Shown here in pieces: positions 40,360 to 53,389 of a DNA stretch of 64,000 nucleotides. The notes beneath the pieces are model-generated. The model saw nothing but the letters and a program-made list of their open reading frames with translations. It was not told where the DNA came from and did not search any database. A program made the translations under genes and the position numbers. Position 1 is the stretch's first letter; every line of letters starts with the position of its first letter. The stretch comes from Loxodes magnus (taxonomy: Eukaryota > Ciliophora > Karyorelictea > Loxodida > Loxodidae): contig CAMPDV010000021.1 in the NCBI GenBank assembly GCA_946699065.1, positions 930,001-994,000 of the forward strand. The letters are read 5' to 3'.

Positions 40360-40911
40360 TCACTAGGATTGACGAGGCTATATGTTTTAGACCGGTCTTA
40401 CTCTTTTCAAGGCTTATGGAACTGCTGATTCTTCACAGTCAGCTTCAGATATAACAGCAAGTCTTTGCTTCGTACTTATTGTATTTACAGTTAAGGGAGT
40501 TTTAAAGCGCTTTTTGATTGGTTTTTTCTCTTTTAAATTTTTTGGAGCATTGTTCTAGTTTTTATAAGAACTCTGTTTTTTAATTTCTTACTATAAATCT
40601 TCTAAATACTTATACCTTATATTTCCCTTTAATTAATTTGCCTATACTTATCTTGGAAGCTTAAAAGATTAAGATTTATGCTTGGGATTTCCATTTTCCT
40701 CACATTCACCTAAGTCAGAAGCATCTAGTGAATGTATAGAATTTTCAATTTGCAAGTCTTCCTCGTTTTCTTCTTTAATAGACTCAAGTGATTCTGATTT
40801 TTAACTAGAGGAAGATATTGCAGAATTTTCTTGATCAGGAGCATCACTGAGCTAGCTTATATTTTCACTCGCTTCTGAATCTTAAGGAGATGACTGATTT
40901 TAAGTATTCAT
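40360..40911 (-). CDS. Small acidic/basic two-part protein, unknown
   Basis: 183 residues in one exon. The N-terminal ~75 residues are Ser/Glu/Asp-rich and acidic (SLESIKEENEEDLQIEN, LGECEENGNPKHK); the remainder is basic with KGNIRYKYLEDLQQEIKKQ and NLKEKKPIKKRFKTPLTV. Codon and residue usage clearly differ from the surrounding non-coding DNA. No UGA before the stop at 40362-40360. Probably intrinsically disordered. No family recognised; a nuclear or cytoskeletal-binding protein is possible but not shown. Confidence 0.75.
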
Positions 40912-42324
40912 TTTATTTAAATAATCAGTTAAGGTTAAATTTATTCTTGTTAATTAAGTAGATTTTATCCCCAATTTTCTCAATTTATTCATTTCTCTAC
41001 TTTCACTCTACACCTTTTTAACTACCAACTATCCTAAATTGGAAATTTATTTTCAAAATTAACCTTCTTTTCAGAACTCCTTTAAAGCCTTCAAGCTCTT
41101 TGAGATATATTTACAATCAATACATCAAAATATAACTTCATTGGATTATTATTTCTAAAGCTTCTCTGTTATGTATAACTCTCCTAAGCCACTTCAATAA
41201 CATAAATAGTGTACCACTTTAATACTAACTAAACTTAGTTCTGACTATTATCAGTAGGTAATAAAATTTAGAGGGCTTATTAAGAGTAGAAATAAAAGGC
41301 AGATAATTTGTATATAAAAGGAAATATTTTCAGTTCTTTTTAGCTTTGAAAGTAAGGAGTAATAATATCCTTTTCTTGCTTCTATTTTCTTAATAAGCTC
41401 TTCTTAATTGAATTCATCGTTACTCTATTAACTATCAAATATTTGCTAACTTTATTGCTAATTTTTAATTATGTGATAGAGTAAGTTACTTATATCCCTA
41501 ATAGTATACTTTTTAATAACTAGAACATATAAGATTAGTTATGCTTCTATTAGTTGAGCAGACTTTGTCTTTAACTGTACTATATTAAACGATTTAATTA
41601 GTTAACTTCTAGAATTCTAGCTTTATAAATTACTAGCTGAATGCAAGTTACAAGCTTTAAGCTTAATTTAAGCCTCTCAAAAGAATTTATCGTTATGAAA
41701 TGGTTAAAAGGTAGAGAATGATAAGCTTTAAGAATATGTGCCATCAGAGTTGGAATAAGAGACATAAGCTTAATTTTAGCAGGGAATAATATAGAATATA
41801 CTAACAAGGTTTGAAATAATCTTAGTAAGAAGTTAATAATGAAATAAGTTATCATTTACTTTCTAAGCCTTTATTCATTACTTCAAAAATACTCTTATCT
41901 AAGTCTAGTCTCTATTTTATTATTTAATAGGTTAACTTAGTCTGTCTTTTCAAAAATTTTGATTTTAGAGGTAAAAGATAAAGTGTAAAATGTAAATAGG
42001 TAATTATTTCTAGGCCTAATATATCTCAATAAAGTCTAGTTTAGCTTTTTACTACAGGCTAATAGTTATAGTTATGGAGGCTATAACTTATATTATACCT
42101 TATAATTGCTAAAAAGCAAAAATTAGATTCTTTACTAATATTAAATAAATGACTAGAATGAAGTAAGCATATCAAGCTACTAAAGTATCTTTCTCTAAAC
42201 TAAACAAAAGTTGAAAAAATAAAGTAACAAGAGAGATTTAGAGTGTTTGGTTAAATTGCTTATTTATAGTTTTCTCTTTGGTGAGCTTAATGATAAATAA
42301 TAAAGGCTAATTAATAAATAAAAT
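40912..42324. other. Intergenic, with one long minus-strand frame rejected
   Basis: A UGA-free minus-strand frame of about 250 codons (41855 to ~41100) is open, but it has almost no Gly and background Asp/Glu. The rest is AT-rich and featureless. Confidence 0.45.
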
Positions 42325-43344
42325 ATGGATTATTTAAACATATCCCTCTATAAGGCTATTATCAATAGCTTTGCTTTATTACTAGGATAGTTTAAGAAAA
42401 CCCAGTAAGTATCTTTAACTTTGATTAAATATCCTGTATTTTGCTTAAAAAGCAGGTAGTACCAATAAGATCATATATATACTAACAAATGTATGGAAAG
42501 TAATTAAGTAGATGATAAAAGATTAAAAAGGAAAAAGGAGTTTCTACACTTTCTATGCGTTTCATGCTATTTATCAGAAAATTAAAAGAATCTAATTCAT
42601 TCAATTTCTATTGATCGAGCTATTAGGATATATTCTATTATGTATATTCAATAAGTCTCACTACATAATAAATTGAGCATCTTCAAACTCAAGTATAATA
42701 CTATTTCCTTATAGAAAATAAAAATAGAACTGATATTCTAAAATTAAGTAACTTAAGAGTATCTCAAATTAGAACATTACAAGTAAGAAAAAATTGGAAG
42801 GAAAGAATAGTTTTTGAGGCAATATAACTAAACTAGTTATATATTTAAGATACATAGTAAGCTGGTTTATTATAGTTACATTGCTTGAGTAAAATTAAGT
42901 CTCTAGATGATATAAATAAGATTAAATACATAAAGATCTGATGCTTATTTTAAATAACCTAGATATATTTAAGGATAAAAGCAATATATATTCCAATTAT
43001 TTAGAACAAGAAGAATATCTAAGATTATATAATATAGTTAAGCTTAAAGAAATAAAAATACAGAAATAGCAATACCTATGTATCTTCACGCCCTCTATAG
43101 AATAAGCCTTCCTAATATCATAATCATAAGTATAAAATAGATTAAACATTTAAAAAGTAGTTAGTTATATCATAAATAAAATAGCCTAAAAGATTATAGC
43201 AGAGATAAAGTCTAAAAAGGGATAAATAAAAATCTAAGTTCTAAGAGATTAATTTATATTAAATATAATCAATCATTTTATTAATTAATTAAGCTCCTTT
43301 CTAAAATAAAGAGATTGCTTACTATACTCATATTAGGATTTTGA
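42325..43344 (+). CDS. Possible ORF of unknown function
   Basis: 339 codons from ATG 42325 to UGA 43342-43344 with a single in-frame UGA, fewer than expected by chance. Basic protein (Lys, Arg, Gln, Ile, Tyr) with a short charged segment (ESNQVDDKRLKRKKEFLHF) and EYLKLEHYKQEKIGRKEQFL. It ends 18 bp before the ATG of the next plus-strand gene. Gly and Asp/Glu are close to background, so this remains uncertain. Confidence 0.33.
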
Positions 43345-43362
43345 AATTTGGTAATAAATTAA

Positions 43363-44052
43363 ATGGTTGAAGATATTTAGAAAAGTAGAAAAAGAGTTTC
43401 TGATAAATCACTTTAAGATTTAGAATTAAGCTAGGAATCTAGTCTAGCTTTATAATAAAAAAGTAAATAATCAGTAGAAAGTTCTTCAATAAGGGATAGC
43501 AATAAATCTAGTCACTAAAGAAAGAAATTTAAAAACTCTGGAAATAATTAAAGTAATAAAAAACTAAAAACAGGAGAACTAGAAGAGGGAGAAATAAAAG
43601 AGATTAAAAAGTAGAAGTAAAGGAAAAAAAATAAATCGTAATTTAATAACAGAAAAGATGATAGAGATTTAAGAGAACTAATTAACGAAGAAAGGAGAAA
43701 AGATAGCAGCAGTTAAAAGAAAATTAGAAGAAGAGATAATAGAATAAATTTTAAGAAGTTGTAAGTTTTTAAATTCAGATAAGAAGAACTAAAAGAAATT
43801 ATGGATCAAGTTGGGAAAAAGAAACTATTCTCTTGGCTCTCTTAGTCTCGATAACTTTTAATAAATTATTTTAAAATCTTTTATTTTATACTGCTAAGTT
43901 AATAGAGTATAAATACTAATCTATAATTCCTTTAGTAGGAGTTATATGACAAGATTAATAGAAAATTAGGCAAAAGATTAGTTTTTTAATTTCACATATA
44001 ATATAACTCAAAGATGTGTTATCAATAAAAATATTAATTATCTTTATTATGA
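43363..44052 (+). CDS. Lys/Arg/Ser-rich protein, unknown
   Basis: 229 codons from ATG 43363 to UGA 44050-44052. Residues 1-~160 are strongly charged: a Ser-rich segment (SVESSSIRDSNKSSHQRKKF), then KTGELEEGEIKEIKK, then KDDRDLRELINEERRKDSSS. They resemble disordered nuclear or RNA-associated proteins with Arg/Ser/Lys clusters. The last ~65 residues after KKKLFSWLSQ revert to AT-rich background composition, so the real C-terminus may be earlier through an unrecognised intron. Convergent with the next gene (about 180 bp). Confidence 0.6.
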
Positions 44053-44229
44053 TCTGCTATAGGATATTTTTTGACTTCAATTATTAAAAAGAAGATATGA
44101 GTGTAATTTAATTAAAATTAGAATTAGTTTTAATATATAAACTAAGACTCGGTTGATTCCTAACCAAAATGAAATATATAGCTAAAGAAGACAATAGATA
44201 AATTGTTTAATTTTGATAATCTAGACCTT

Positions 44230-46224
44230 TCACTTATTTTTCCTTGATTTCTTTTTACTATCGATTGGAGAATTTTAAGTTCCAATTGAACTTGCAAATT
44301 ATAAATTTGAATAGCTAGGTGATTTCCTTTGAGAAAAGTGTCTTTGAACACTAGACGGAGATTAATCTGGAGATGCTTAGAAGGAGTTTTTATTAGTGAT
44401 AGACAGAGATTGAAGAGATATAGAATTATTTGGACTAAGCTTCGTTAAAGTAAGAGCATTTCTTTTTCCATACATAGATTGAGGTCTTTATTTTCTAATT
44501 ATTAGAGTAGGAATATCTAATTTTTTTCTCAGTTTCTCTCTTATTTTCGTTAGTCTTTCTTCTGCCTATTCAGAACTTAAATATACATTCTTAATTTCCT
44601 TCTTAGATTCACTAAATTTGCTAAGAAACTGATTAGCTTTATAAAGCTTCTCAAATTTCAAATCGAATTACCCTAAAGGACTTTGATTTCTTGATGTTAT
44701 AAATTTTGATGAGCAGATGAGTTAATTAATTCCCCCCAAATCTTAGACTTCATAAGCAAGGGTTTGATACATCTATCTATTCTCAGAAAAAATATCAACT
44801 TAAACAGCTTAATCTTATAAATCTCTTTCCTGATACCATTATTGAATCATTTTTCAGAATTAATCTTAGGCTATTTCTATAGCATTATTTAAAGCTATTT
44901 TATCTATAGCTTTTTCTACTTTTTTGTATTAGTTTATTAGCTTTCTTTATACCTTAATCTCAGAGTTTAATTACAAAATAGATTTATCTTAATTTTCCTT
45001 TATATCTAGTAGATGATTTTTAGTAAGTTCTAATTTTTTGATACTATTTGAAATGCAATTTCCTAGTTAATTGATGAGATCTGGCTAAATTAGAGTATTT
45101 CTATTTAAGAATTACTAGTCAAAGTTTATAACTTGGAAGATTTGTAATGTCAACTACTGAAAATTTTTATTCTGCATATCGATTTAATTCTGCTTTTGCT
45201 CTATTAACTTCTTATAGTTATTTACTTCAGTTATCCTTAAGTCCAAGGATTAATTCAGTGCATTTACTTATTTTTCCAACTCGTTTACTCTCTGAATGTA
45301 TATCTAAACCCTTTTCTTTATTTTTCTTTTTTCCCTTTCTTTTTCCTTTATTTCCTCATGGGCCTTAGTCATACTTTAGTTCATTTCTTCAAATGATTTA
45401 ATTTTATCTTAATTATCAGAATCCTAATATATTTATATGTCTAGCAAATCTACTTAAACACACTGACTTTTAACTTCTTTTTTAATACTCAAATTTAGTT
45501 TTTTTAACTCAGTAATTTTCCTTTTAAAATTTTGAATAGCAGTTTGCGCTTCCTTTTAAGATTTATCTAAGTCTTTACTCTTAATTAGTTGGTTTAGTTT
45601 TTCCACAATTTAGAAATGATTTGAGATGGTTTCAATCTAACCTGTGATAGTTTACTCCTACTACTGAAAGAATTAAATTATTTTGTTTAGTTCATTATTC
45701 TTATACTTTATGTCATTTAGGAAATACTCATCTTACTTCTACTTTTGATGGTATTTCTGAATCTCCGTTTGCAAACTAGCCAGCTTGTGATCTCAGGTTG
45801 AAATCTGACTCTAAAATCAGTTGTTTTTTTCCTTTAATAAGTTGTATATTAACTCTCTATTTATATTTTTATTTTCTGCTAAAATTTGTTATTCAATCTT
45901 AGTGAAAACTTAATATACACTCATTACGCTCTTAAAGTCCCAACTATCTTCTATCAATTTTATATTTCCCAAAGCTTAAGCAATTTCCTACTCCAATCAC
46001 TTATGACTATTTTTCATTTTTCTCTGCAAAATTTTTTGATACTAAGTATCTTTCAAAACTTGCTAATAAACTTCTCCAAAGCTAGAAGCACTCTTCTATT
46101 TTTAATCGGTAACAGTAGTAAGTTAAAAAGCGAAGTTTTTCAAGTTTTAAGGAGATTGAAGTAAAAATTTAGAATTATTAGGATAAAATTTATTATCTTA
46201 AAAAGCATATTAATCAGATTCCAT
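44230..46224 (-). CDS. Long coiled-coil protein
   Basis: 664 residues in a single exon, ATG at 46224 and UGA at 44232-44230. A ~75-residue disordered head (FAFQLTTVTDQKQKSASSFG) precedes coiled coil from ~residue 75 to ~520 (for example KSFEEMNQSMTKAHEEIKEK and RVNEKEKQ-like heptads). An ordered patch with EIAQDQFWKMIQQWYQERD lies near 430, and a Ser/Pro/Gln-rich tail (SPDQSPSSVQRHFSQRKSPS) ends it. Four in-frame UGA codons (HKW, NNW, STW, QFW) are read as Trp; without that the frame would be broken four times although composition is constant across them. Family unknown; centrosomal, basal-body or tethering roles are typical of such architecture, not demonstrated. Confidence 0.88.
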
Positions 46225-46989
46225 TTATCTAGTTACTTCAAAGGTATACTAATTTTAAACTACATAACTATCTTTATTAGTATAAATGCACTTAGCTTAT
46301 TATCCCCTAGTTTCATATTATACTTAGTTTAGTATTTATGTAGCATTGCATAGTAAGTTATTTACTCTTATTGCTTTTCCTTTTATTTTCATTATTCTCA
46401 TATTAGTATGTCCTTAGCTTGAACTCAGAAAATTCTTAGTACTAAGATAATATATAGATAACGACTAGTAATATGTAGTTATGGTCTTGAAAAATAAATA
46501 GAAAGTGTCATCAGATTTAAACTTCTTAAGAACGAACCTTCTTTTAGATTCTATAGAGGAAGAGTTTTTTATTGAAGAAAGATGGAAGTTAGTACTTTAT
46601 GAATCAGATTTATAGAATAGTTAGCATTAGGGTTATTGTATGATGATAGAGTTAAATCATATATGCTAGCTTTTAAAAATAGATAGTTCTTATATGCAGT
46701 TTAAGTATTATTTAATAAAATTAGTAATTGGTAAATGTTAACTAATATGTACTGAAAGAAGAAATAGTAGTACATCATTTGATAGACCAGTTGGAAATTT
46801 TAATAAAAGTGATATAGATAAAATACTTTAAGTTATTATATTATCATAGATTATTGTCTATCTTTGCTTTACTTTATTATCTGTGCTAATAACTCTATTT
46901 AATAAACTCATAAGCATCCAATTGTATCACTTAACTACTTTAATAGCTTTATCTCATGTATGATTGAAATCTTAGTAGAGCTTTCTGTA
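46225..46989. other. Intergenic, no feature
   Basis: AT-rich DNA between the coiled-coil gene and the retrotransposon remnant. Nothing supported on either strand. Confidence 0.5.
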
Positions 46990-48770
46990 TGATATCCTTT
47001 ATTCTTGGTATTCAGTTTAAAAAAAGATGATTCTGCAGCTAGAAAACTTAGAAACAAATATATGGAATCTTTTTGGAAGTGGAAAGAAATTTAGACTAAA
47101 GGCAAGTTTCTTAAACTCAATGGAAACCGGTGAACGATGTTCTTCTAAGCGAAAGGGATTATCAACTATAAAATAAGGTATTAAATGAAATTTTACCAAG
47201 AACTCTAGGATTCTTTTACTGATAGCTGATAAACTTTGTACTTAACAAGCATAAAAATATTAAATAGAAGCAACTTAAGTTCAGTAAACGATAAATAGAT
47301 CTCATTTATCAAAATCCTTAACTTAGCAATTATTCATCTTCTCACTTATAAAATTTTGAACTTTTCTAATTTTAAGAAATTCAAGAAATCATTGAGCATA
47401 TTCCAAACTGCAAGGAAGCTGGGCCTGATGGAATAAAGGATGAATTTATCAAGTATGCAGGAGAAGAAATAAAGTTAATAATGCACTGTTTTATCAATAA
47501 TATGTCAAGATTCTAAAGAATTACTTAAAAGTTTAATACCTCCATCATCATCCCTATTTTTAAGAAAGGTAATAAGAGTAATTGAAAAAACTGAAGACAA
47601 ATTAGCTTATTAATACTATACTGAAGATCTACGACAAGGCTTTAAAAGAAAGTATTTACAAAATTCTTTAAAAACGTAACCTCATACATCCAGTTTAAAT
47701 CGGATTTTTTAAGAAGATAAAAAAAGTTCACTAATTATGATAATTGTAGCAGATTATTGACCTCTATTAGAGTGAAGGAAAAGGCTCATAAAAGATAGTT
47801 GCTAATCTTATTGATGTCAAGAAGATGTTCGATAGCATTGAGAGAAAGGAATTTTTTCAACATCTTAGGAGATTAAAACTACCACTAGGAGTGATACTGG
47901 CACTAGAATTTTTCTATAATAATCTGAATCCCTCTTTTCCCATCGATGGGTAAATTTACTCATAAAATTAATTATAGCAATGGAGCTGGGAGTTCACATG
48001 GCCATATAATCTCACTCTTATATTATGATATAATAATCAGACATTTACAGGAAAGAAACCAAACTAGGCATTAATCTGCACAATATGAAATTCATCTGCA
48101 GATTATGAGCAAATGACCTTATACTCCTTTCTTGTTCTACTTAGAGGATGTTAAAATTTATAGATTAGTGTAACAGAGTATTTTAGTGGATTTTTCTGTA
48201 AATAAACGCAAGTAAATGTAAAGTAATTCAATTTGTTAAAAAAAGAAGAGCTGAAAAATTTGATTTGAATTTGAAAATGAAAATGAAAGGTAGCGTATCA
48301 AGTAGAAGAATCAAGTGACTTACCTTGGAGTCTTAGTGAAAGAAAATGGGAATTTGATTAGGTGTTATAAATAAAGAACTTACAATTACATAGAATCGGT
48401 AAAGAAAGACATTTATACTCTCATTAGATACAAGAATGTTACTCCCTGACACTTCAAAATGTCTATCGCATGTTTACACTGCCTAAGGCTGAATACGGTG
48501 AGGAACTGGTTCCTTTAACTGTAATGAGAATTTCAAAGAATATGAAAGAGAAGATAAACAAAAGTATGCGTATAGTGGCGAGGAAGGTTATACAATCACC
48601 TACTACTGTCTTTATCGAGGCTTGCTATATAGACTTTAATTGACAATCATTTGTGTAAATAATGTCTAAACGCTTTTTCCGATTCTACTTTAAAATACGG
48701 AAAGAAGCTAGGACTTATCCAGAATCCATGATAGGAAGACTCTTCGAACGTAATTGAAACTAAAAATCTT
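46990..48770 (+). mobile_element. Decayed LINE-like (non-LTR) retrotransposon, reverse transcriptase remnant
   Basis: Plus-strand RT motifs appear in order but in changing frames: KEAGPDGIKDEFIKYAGEE (47.4 kb), IIIPIFKKGNKSN (47.55 kb), LIDVKKMFDSIERKEFF (47.8 kb), WANDLILLS (48.1 kb, the catalytic box, where the first Asp of ADD is Asn), INASKCKVIQF, and TYLGVLVKENGNLIR (48.3 kb). These match LINE/Jockey-like RTs. An upstream stretch KDDSAARKLRNKY at 47.0 kb may belong to the linker region. In-frame UGA aligns as Trp here too. Several one-base frame changes do not fit GT..AG introns, so this is a pseudogene copy, inactive at the catalytic centre. No endonuclease domain, target-site duplication or tail was identified, and the borders are approximate. 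Confidence 0.85.
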
Positions 48771-49996
48771 AGTACTTTTAGTAAGTAAAAAAATGTTTTA
48801 GTTTTATGGAATTAATAATGAAGACCAAAATTATGTTTTCTAACTAACTTTCTATTGAAAAATTTATCGAAGATATAATAAGAAACAAATTATATTAAAA
48901 GCAACTCAACATTATTTAGACATGCCCACTTCACAGATTTTAGAGAGTAACTTGAAGGATTTCAGAAATCTCCGGTTATAAATTATACTAAATTTAATAA
49001 GGAATACAAGAAAGAAATAATTAGATCTTTTTGAAGTCCACTTAAACTTATAATTTTCAATATAATTTATATAAACGTCATTATCTGTGGAAAATGTGAT
49101 TGACATGCTGAAGAAAAACTTTATTTAAACAAATCTTCGAATATATCCACTATTTTGACTCACTTCGAAATATTTCTGATAAATTTCCTTAAAAAACAGA
49201 AAATTAATAACTATGATCAATTCTATATAAACTAACATTTCACTTCTCAAAATTAAATGGATGCAAGCTTTAAAATTTATATTTTTCACTGGAATCTACT
49301 AAAAAATAGAATTGAAATTGTAAGATAAAGTAAAAATAAATAAATGGAGCCTTAAGAAGAACAGCAAGAAAGTACAAGAAATGGAGATAAGTTGAAAAAT
49401 GAAAAGAACAATACTTGAGCTTGATGAACATAGATAAAATTAATCTACTGAATCATACCAGTAACTTCATTTCATTAATATTTTTATTAAAGTGATTTCT
49501 CAGTCTAAAAAATGTGAAGTAGTCAAAACATCGATGATCTTTTAAATCAAATATTTTATCATTAAAATTAATCTAAAGCAAGAAATTTGAGTTTTATATA
49601 AATTTTGTAGAATAAGAATCTGAAATTAGTTATAAAAAATCTTAACTCAAAAATATTTGACAGTCTATTTGCTTACTATTACTACCTTGATCGTTCATTT
49701 ATTTTCTCAACTGCATTCAATTTATATTACGAAATTAATTAGACTTTATATAATGTATTATGAATGGAAAATTAATTAATTTAATCTAATTCGAGTAGCA
49801 ATTCAATAAACTATAACTATACTCTACTACTGCTTATTTTTATAGATTTCTTCTCTTTTCCATAAAAATTATTTAAATTTAAGAATATGAAGAAAATGTA
49901 AAATTATCTTCGCCTTAAGATAGACATCCATAGAGATCAAAAAAGTAAGCCAAATGAATATTTAAAGTTAATTACTTCTTATTGATTAAAATAATA
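48771..49996. other. Intergenic, no supported gene
   Basis: AT-rich. A 24-codon plus-strand ORF near 49344 (MEPQEEQQESTRNGDKLK...) has coding-like composition but stops at UGA and has no recognisable continuation. Otherwise featureless. Confidence 0.45.
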
Positions 49997-51791
49997 TCAT
50001 AGTTGTAAAGCTAATAAAATAAGATATTTTTATTTAAATTTAAACGGTAAAACTAAGTTAATAAATTAAGATTTTAAGAGATTTTGTAGCTGCTTTTTTC
50101 TTATCAATGCATATTTCATTTCTTCCTTCACTCTTTCCATTTAGCTAAGATTCATTTTTTTAGTCCATTATATTCCTTCTCTCTTAATGGAATCCATTTA
50201 CGATTTTCATGAGTCTTAAAATCTTTTCATTTTCTATTATAAAGACTATTTCATATTTTTATTATTCCTTTTTTCACTTTGAAAGGTTTTTTCACTATAA
50301 ATGCTTGATTATTTTTCAAACTGAGTTAAACTAGAAAGTGAATTCAGTTTGAAATAATAATTTTGTAGATTAGGATTTTACCTTTAAATTTTATCCAATT
50401 AAACGTTAAACGAAGTATTTGTTCCAGCATTTTTACGACTTCATCTATCTTATAAAGTTTGAGTTGTAGACTCTCTTAGCTTTTTATTTATATCTCCAGT
50501 GCTTTTACTTTATGTCACTTTATGTTCAAACTATGAGGATGTAATCTTCAAATCTTCTTCTTTTAAAGGACTATTAGTGTCTAGATAGCTTTTCCTTTCT
50601 TAATATTATTTACTTTATCTTTCAATTTATTATCATTAAATGGTTTCAGTTTAAGCATCTGCCATTAACATTTTAGTGGTTTCACTAGATTATTATTTAA
50701 TTACTTCTTTCTTGATTTTTTCATTAGCTCTTTTAACCTACTAATCTTATTCTTGATTTTAAATCTCTTATCTTGCTTTATTTTTATCTTTAGAATAAGA
50801 TTATTCAAGTTAAGAACTTTCTGTAGTAGTTAGAGTAGGTCAGTTCATCTAAATTTTAGGAATAATATTCTACTGTAATTGCTATGCTTAGTTTCATTTC
50901 TCTTTTCAAATATTGCTTTATTATTCTAAACTTCCTTCTTAGGATTTAGCTTTACTTTTCTATTAGCAGTTTTAAGCTTACATACCTACATTTTACTTAG
51001 GGTAATTGTTATTGGAATTTACTAAGCCTGAGTTTTATTCTATTGATGTTTCGAATAATATATTAGGACTCTTTTATCTACTGACATTTAAAATAGGCGA
51101 TATTATACCAGAAATAGCATTCTATTTTTAATTCTGACTATAGCTTTATGAGTAAGGTTGCTATTACTCACTAAGATTTCGCTACTTTTAATTCTAAGAA
51201 TATTTTCCTTAGAAACTCCTATATTTTTAAGACACTTTTGGAGTTTTATCTCCATCAAGTTCGTAGAGTTAAGGAAGCTATGAATACACAATCTATTTAT
51301 AACAGTCTCCTAAAAGGGGATTCCCTTAGAGAAATAGCGTTTACAGATTAGCATTAAAGCTTAGTTGCCTTATTTATATATGAGCATGCTTTAGATCATT
51401 ATATGAAAGGTCTAGAAAATTAAGGCTTTTTAAAGTTTCCAACCCTTCTAATTTCTAAATTCTATTGTTCTTTAGCACTAAATGCTACAAAAAAATGCAC
51501 TTCTCCAGTCCTTTTGTCTAACTTAAAGAGTTAAAGGAAATATCTAAAATTTTAATACTATGGGCAATGCAGGAAAACCCTTATAGCTTAGTTATTTGGT
51601 TATGTGATAAATTCAAAAATTATATACACAAGAAGTTAGACAGAGAACTAACGTCGCCTGTTAATTAATTAAATGACAAATTAACACTTAGAACATCATA
51701 GAATTAATTGAACTCTAAACATAAAAATCTTACCAATTTTATCCAATTTCTTAATCTTCTTTTTACTGAGATCTAGTTCCTTTTCTTCCAT
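49997..51791 (-). CDS. Leucine-rich repeat protein with long charged tail
   Basis: 591 residues after a 19-nt intron at 51715-51733 (GTAAGATTTTTATGTTTAG) that lies inside the first LRR. ATG 51791. Repeats: LDLSKKKIKKLDKIEF, VLSVNLSFNQLTGDVSSL, FLNLSHNQITKLQGF, ILDISFNSL, HLVLKNNRIQKLEGL, FLDLSYNDL, LQTLFLQGNPLLGD, then the LRR cap (YKQIVYSQLPQLYELDGDK). This SDS22/LRRC-like layout is common in ciliary and phosphatase-regulator proteins. The remaining ~380 residues are Gln/Ser/Lys-rich with coiled-coil stretches. Six UGA codons in the tail are read as Trp. Stop UGA at 49999-49997. No UGA separates this frame from the upstream CDS, so a fusion is possible. Confidence 0.88.
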
Positions 51792-51841
51792 TTTAAGATA
51801 CAATTTGAAAAATTAATTAGTAAAACATAAAGTGTTTAAAA

Positions 51842-53389
51842 CTTTGAGCAATTTTGCTACATTATAAGCATTTTCTATAGTTCTTTTTTAGCTTTCAACT
51901 ACTCATCGAACTTCCTTATCATATATTCTGCAATTTCCTTTTACTTTTACACAGCTTTCTAGAAGTTTTTTATTGGAGGGACTTTAGGAATATATTCAAC
52001 TGATTTGTTAAATTTTTAGTTGGTGTTGATATCAGCACTTTGATAAGAAAGCTACTTATCTTGTATGTTATTTATATCTGTAGATATACTTTTTGACTAC
52101 ATTTCCTTTATTTTTCTTCTCTAGGTTCTTTACATGCAATTCTTATCTTTTATTACACTACTTTTAGTCTAATTTCTAGTTTAATCCTTTAAAGGAGCAA
52201 CAGAGCTTTTTTTTTATTAAAAATGCTTGTTCTTTTTCACAAAATTGATTGGTGATGGCTCTTTTATAGAACCATATTATAACTGTTATTTCTGAATTTA
52301 TTGTATTTCTTAATCATCGAAACTATCATTGCTTTCAAGCATAACCATAGAGTTAGATTTTATCTCTTTTTTATTTAATTATTTTACTTAGTCTATTTAC
52401 TTAAAACTTCTTTTCTTAGGTTAATTAGTATCATTCAAAAGCTATTTTTGGTTTTGTAAGTTTTCGCTATGCTATTAAGCATTCTCTTTCTACTAAACAA
52501 TCAATTAAATGCTTTAATTCAAATTGGCTCTTTTAAGAGACCTTTATTTAATCACTTTGTTATTCCCAGGAAGTAGCAGCTAATATTTCTTTATATTAAT
52601 CAGAAAAAGCCTTCCTTTAAAATCCATGATAAAGTCACATTAAAGTTCGACTATCTTATAGTTCTTCAGTATGAACTTTTAGTATAAGTTTATTATAGTT
52701 TGCATCATTAAATCAATCTAGCTACATTCTTGAACTGCCAGTTTTTGATAATTTTGATTACTAGTAAGGCAGTATTTTTATCTTATATTTTCTTAGTTCT
52801 GAAAGTTTTTAATTACTGAAGATTGAAGCTTATTCAGTTCGCTGGTATTAAGAGTGTTAGTGTTAATTAAGTTAATTTTATGTATTACTTTGGCTTGATA
52901 ATTTCAAGTAGCTCTTATTATGTTAAAGTGTCCTTATTTGTTATTCCTATTACTTTGAACAAATCTTTGAATTATGTTGTTCTGAGTTTTGTAAAAGTTT
53001 CAGCATTAGATGCAATCTTCCATTGAGAACAAAGGTTTACAGATGTCTTATCAAGAATCACCTCGTGGTTATTTACAAACTGCCAAAGGCTAGTAATTCT
53101 AATTTTGCTTTATGAAAAACTCTACGCTTTCACTTAGAATTCTAGTTGAAACTCCTTCTTACAATAATAGTTATCCTGTGTCATAATCTGTGCACATAAG
53201 AACTGGTTTGGGAAATCCCATCCCACATATGATAGTTTCAGGAATATTCAAATGAATTTTATTCTTTTTCACTATCTAAGCTAAAGCCTAAAAAAATAGC
53301 AGCTAAGTGATAAAAAGCTAATCTTAGTTATTCTATTTATTTTCAATAAACTGATTTTCCAATTACCCTATCTTTTTACTAATCTCCAT
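51842..53389 (-). CDS. Protein of unknown function directly upstream of the LRR gene (3' end uncertain)
   Basis: ATG at 53389. Residues ~40-150 are ordered: PETIICGMGFPKPVLMCTD, QLLLQEGVSTRILSESVEFF, QPRGDSWQDICKPLF and CIQCWNFYKTQN. Around residues 235-265 is KIVELQCDFIMDFKGRLFLI, and the remainder is Gln/Lys-rich with a coiled coil near the end (KEIAEYMIRKFDEQLKAKK). Three UGA codons (DSW, QCW, ATW) are read as Trp. No in-frame UGA occurs before the LRR gene begins. Either a short unrecognised intron leads to a UGA near 52.0 kb, or this is the N-terminal half of one ~1,100-residue protein. The right-hand limit given is where the frame stops looking coding. Family not recognised. Confidence 0.75.

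Noticed and set aside
41098..41855. UGA-free minus-strand ORF of ~250 codons
   Set aside because: Only one glycine and background acidic content; such lengths occur by chance when UGA is the only stop in AT-rich DNA.
47017..47199. Minus-strand 60-codon ORF without any UAR codon
   Set aside because: It is antisense to the upstream part of the LINE remnant, whose plus-strand reading is the better supported one.
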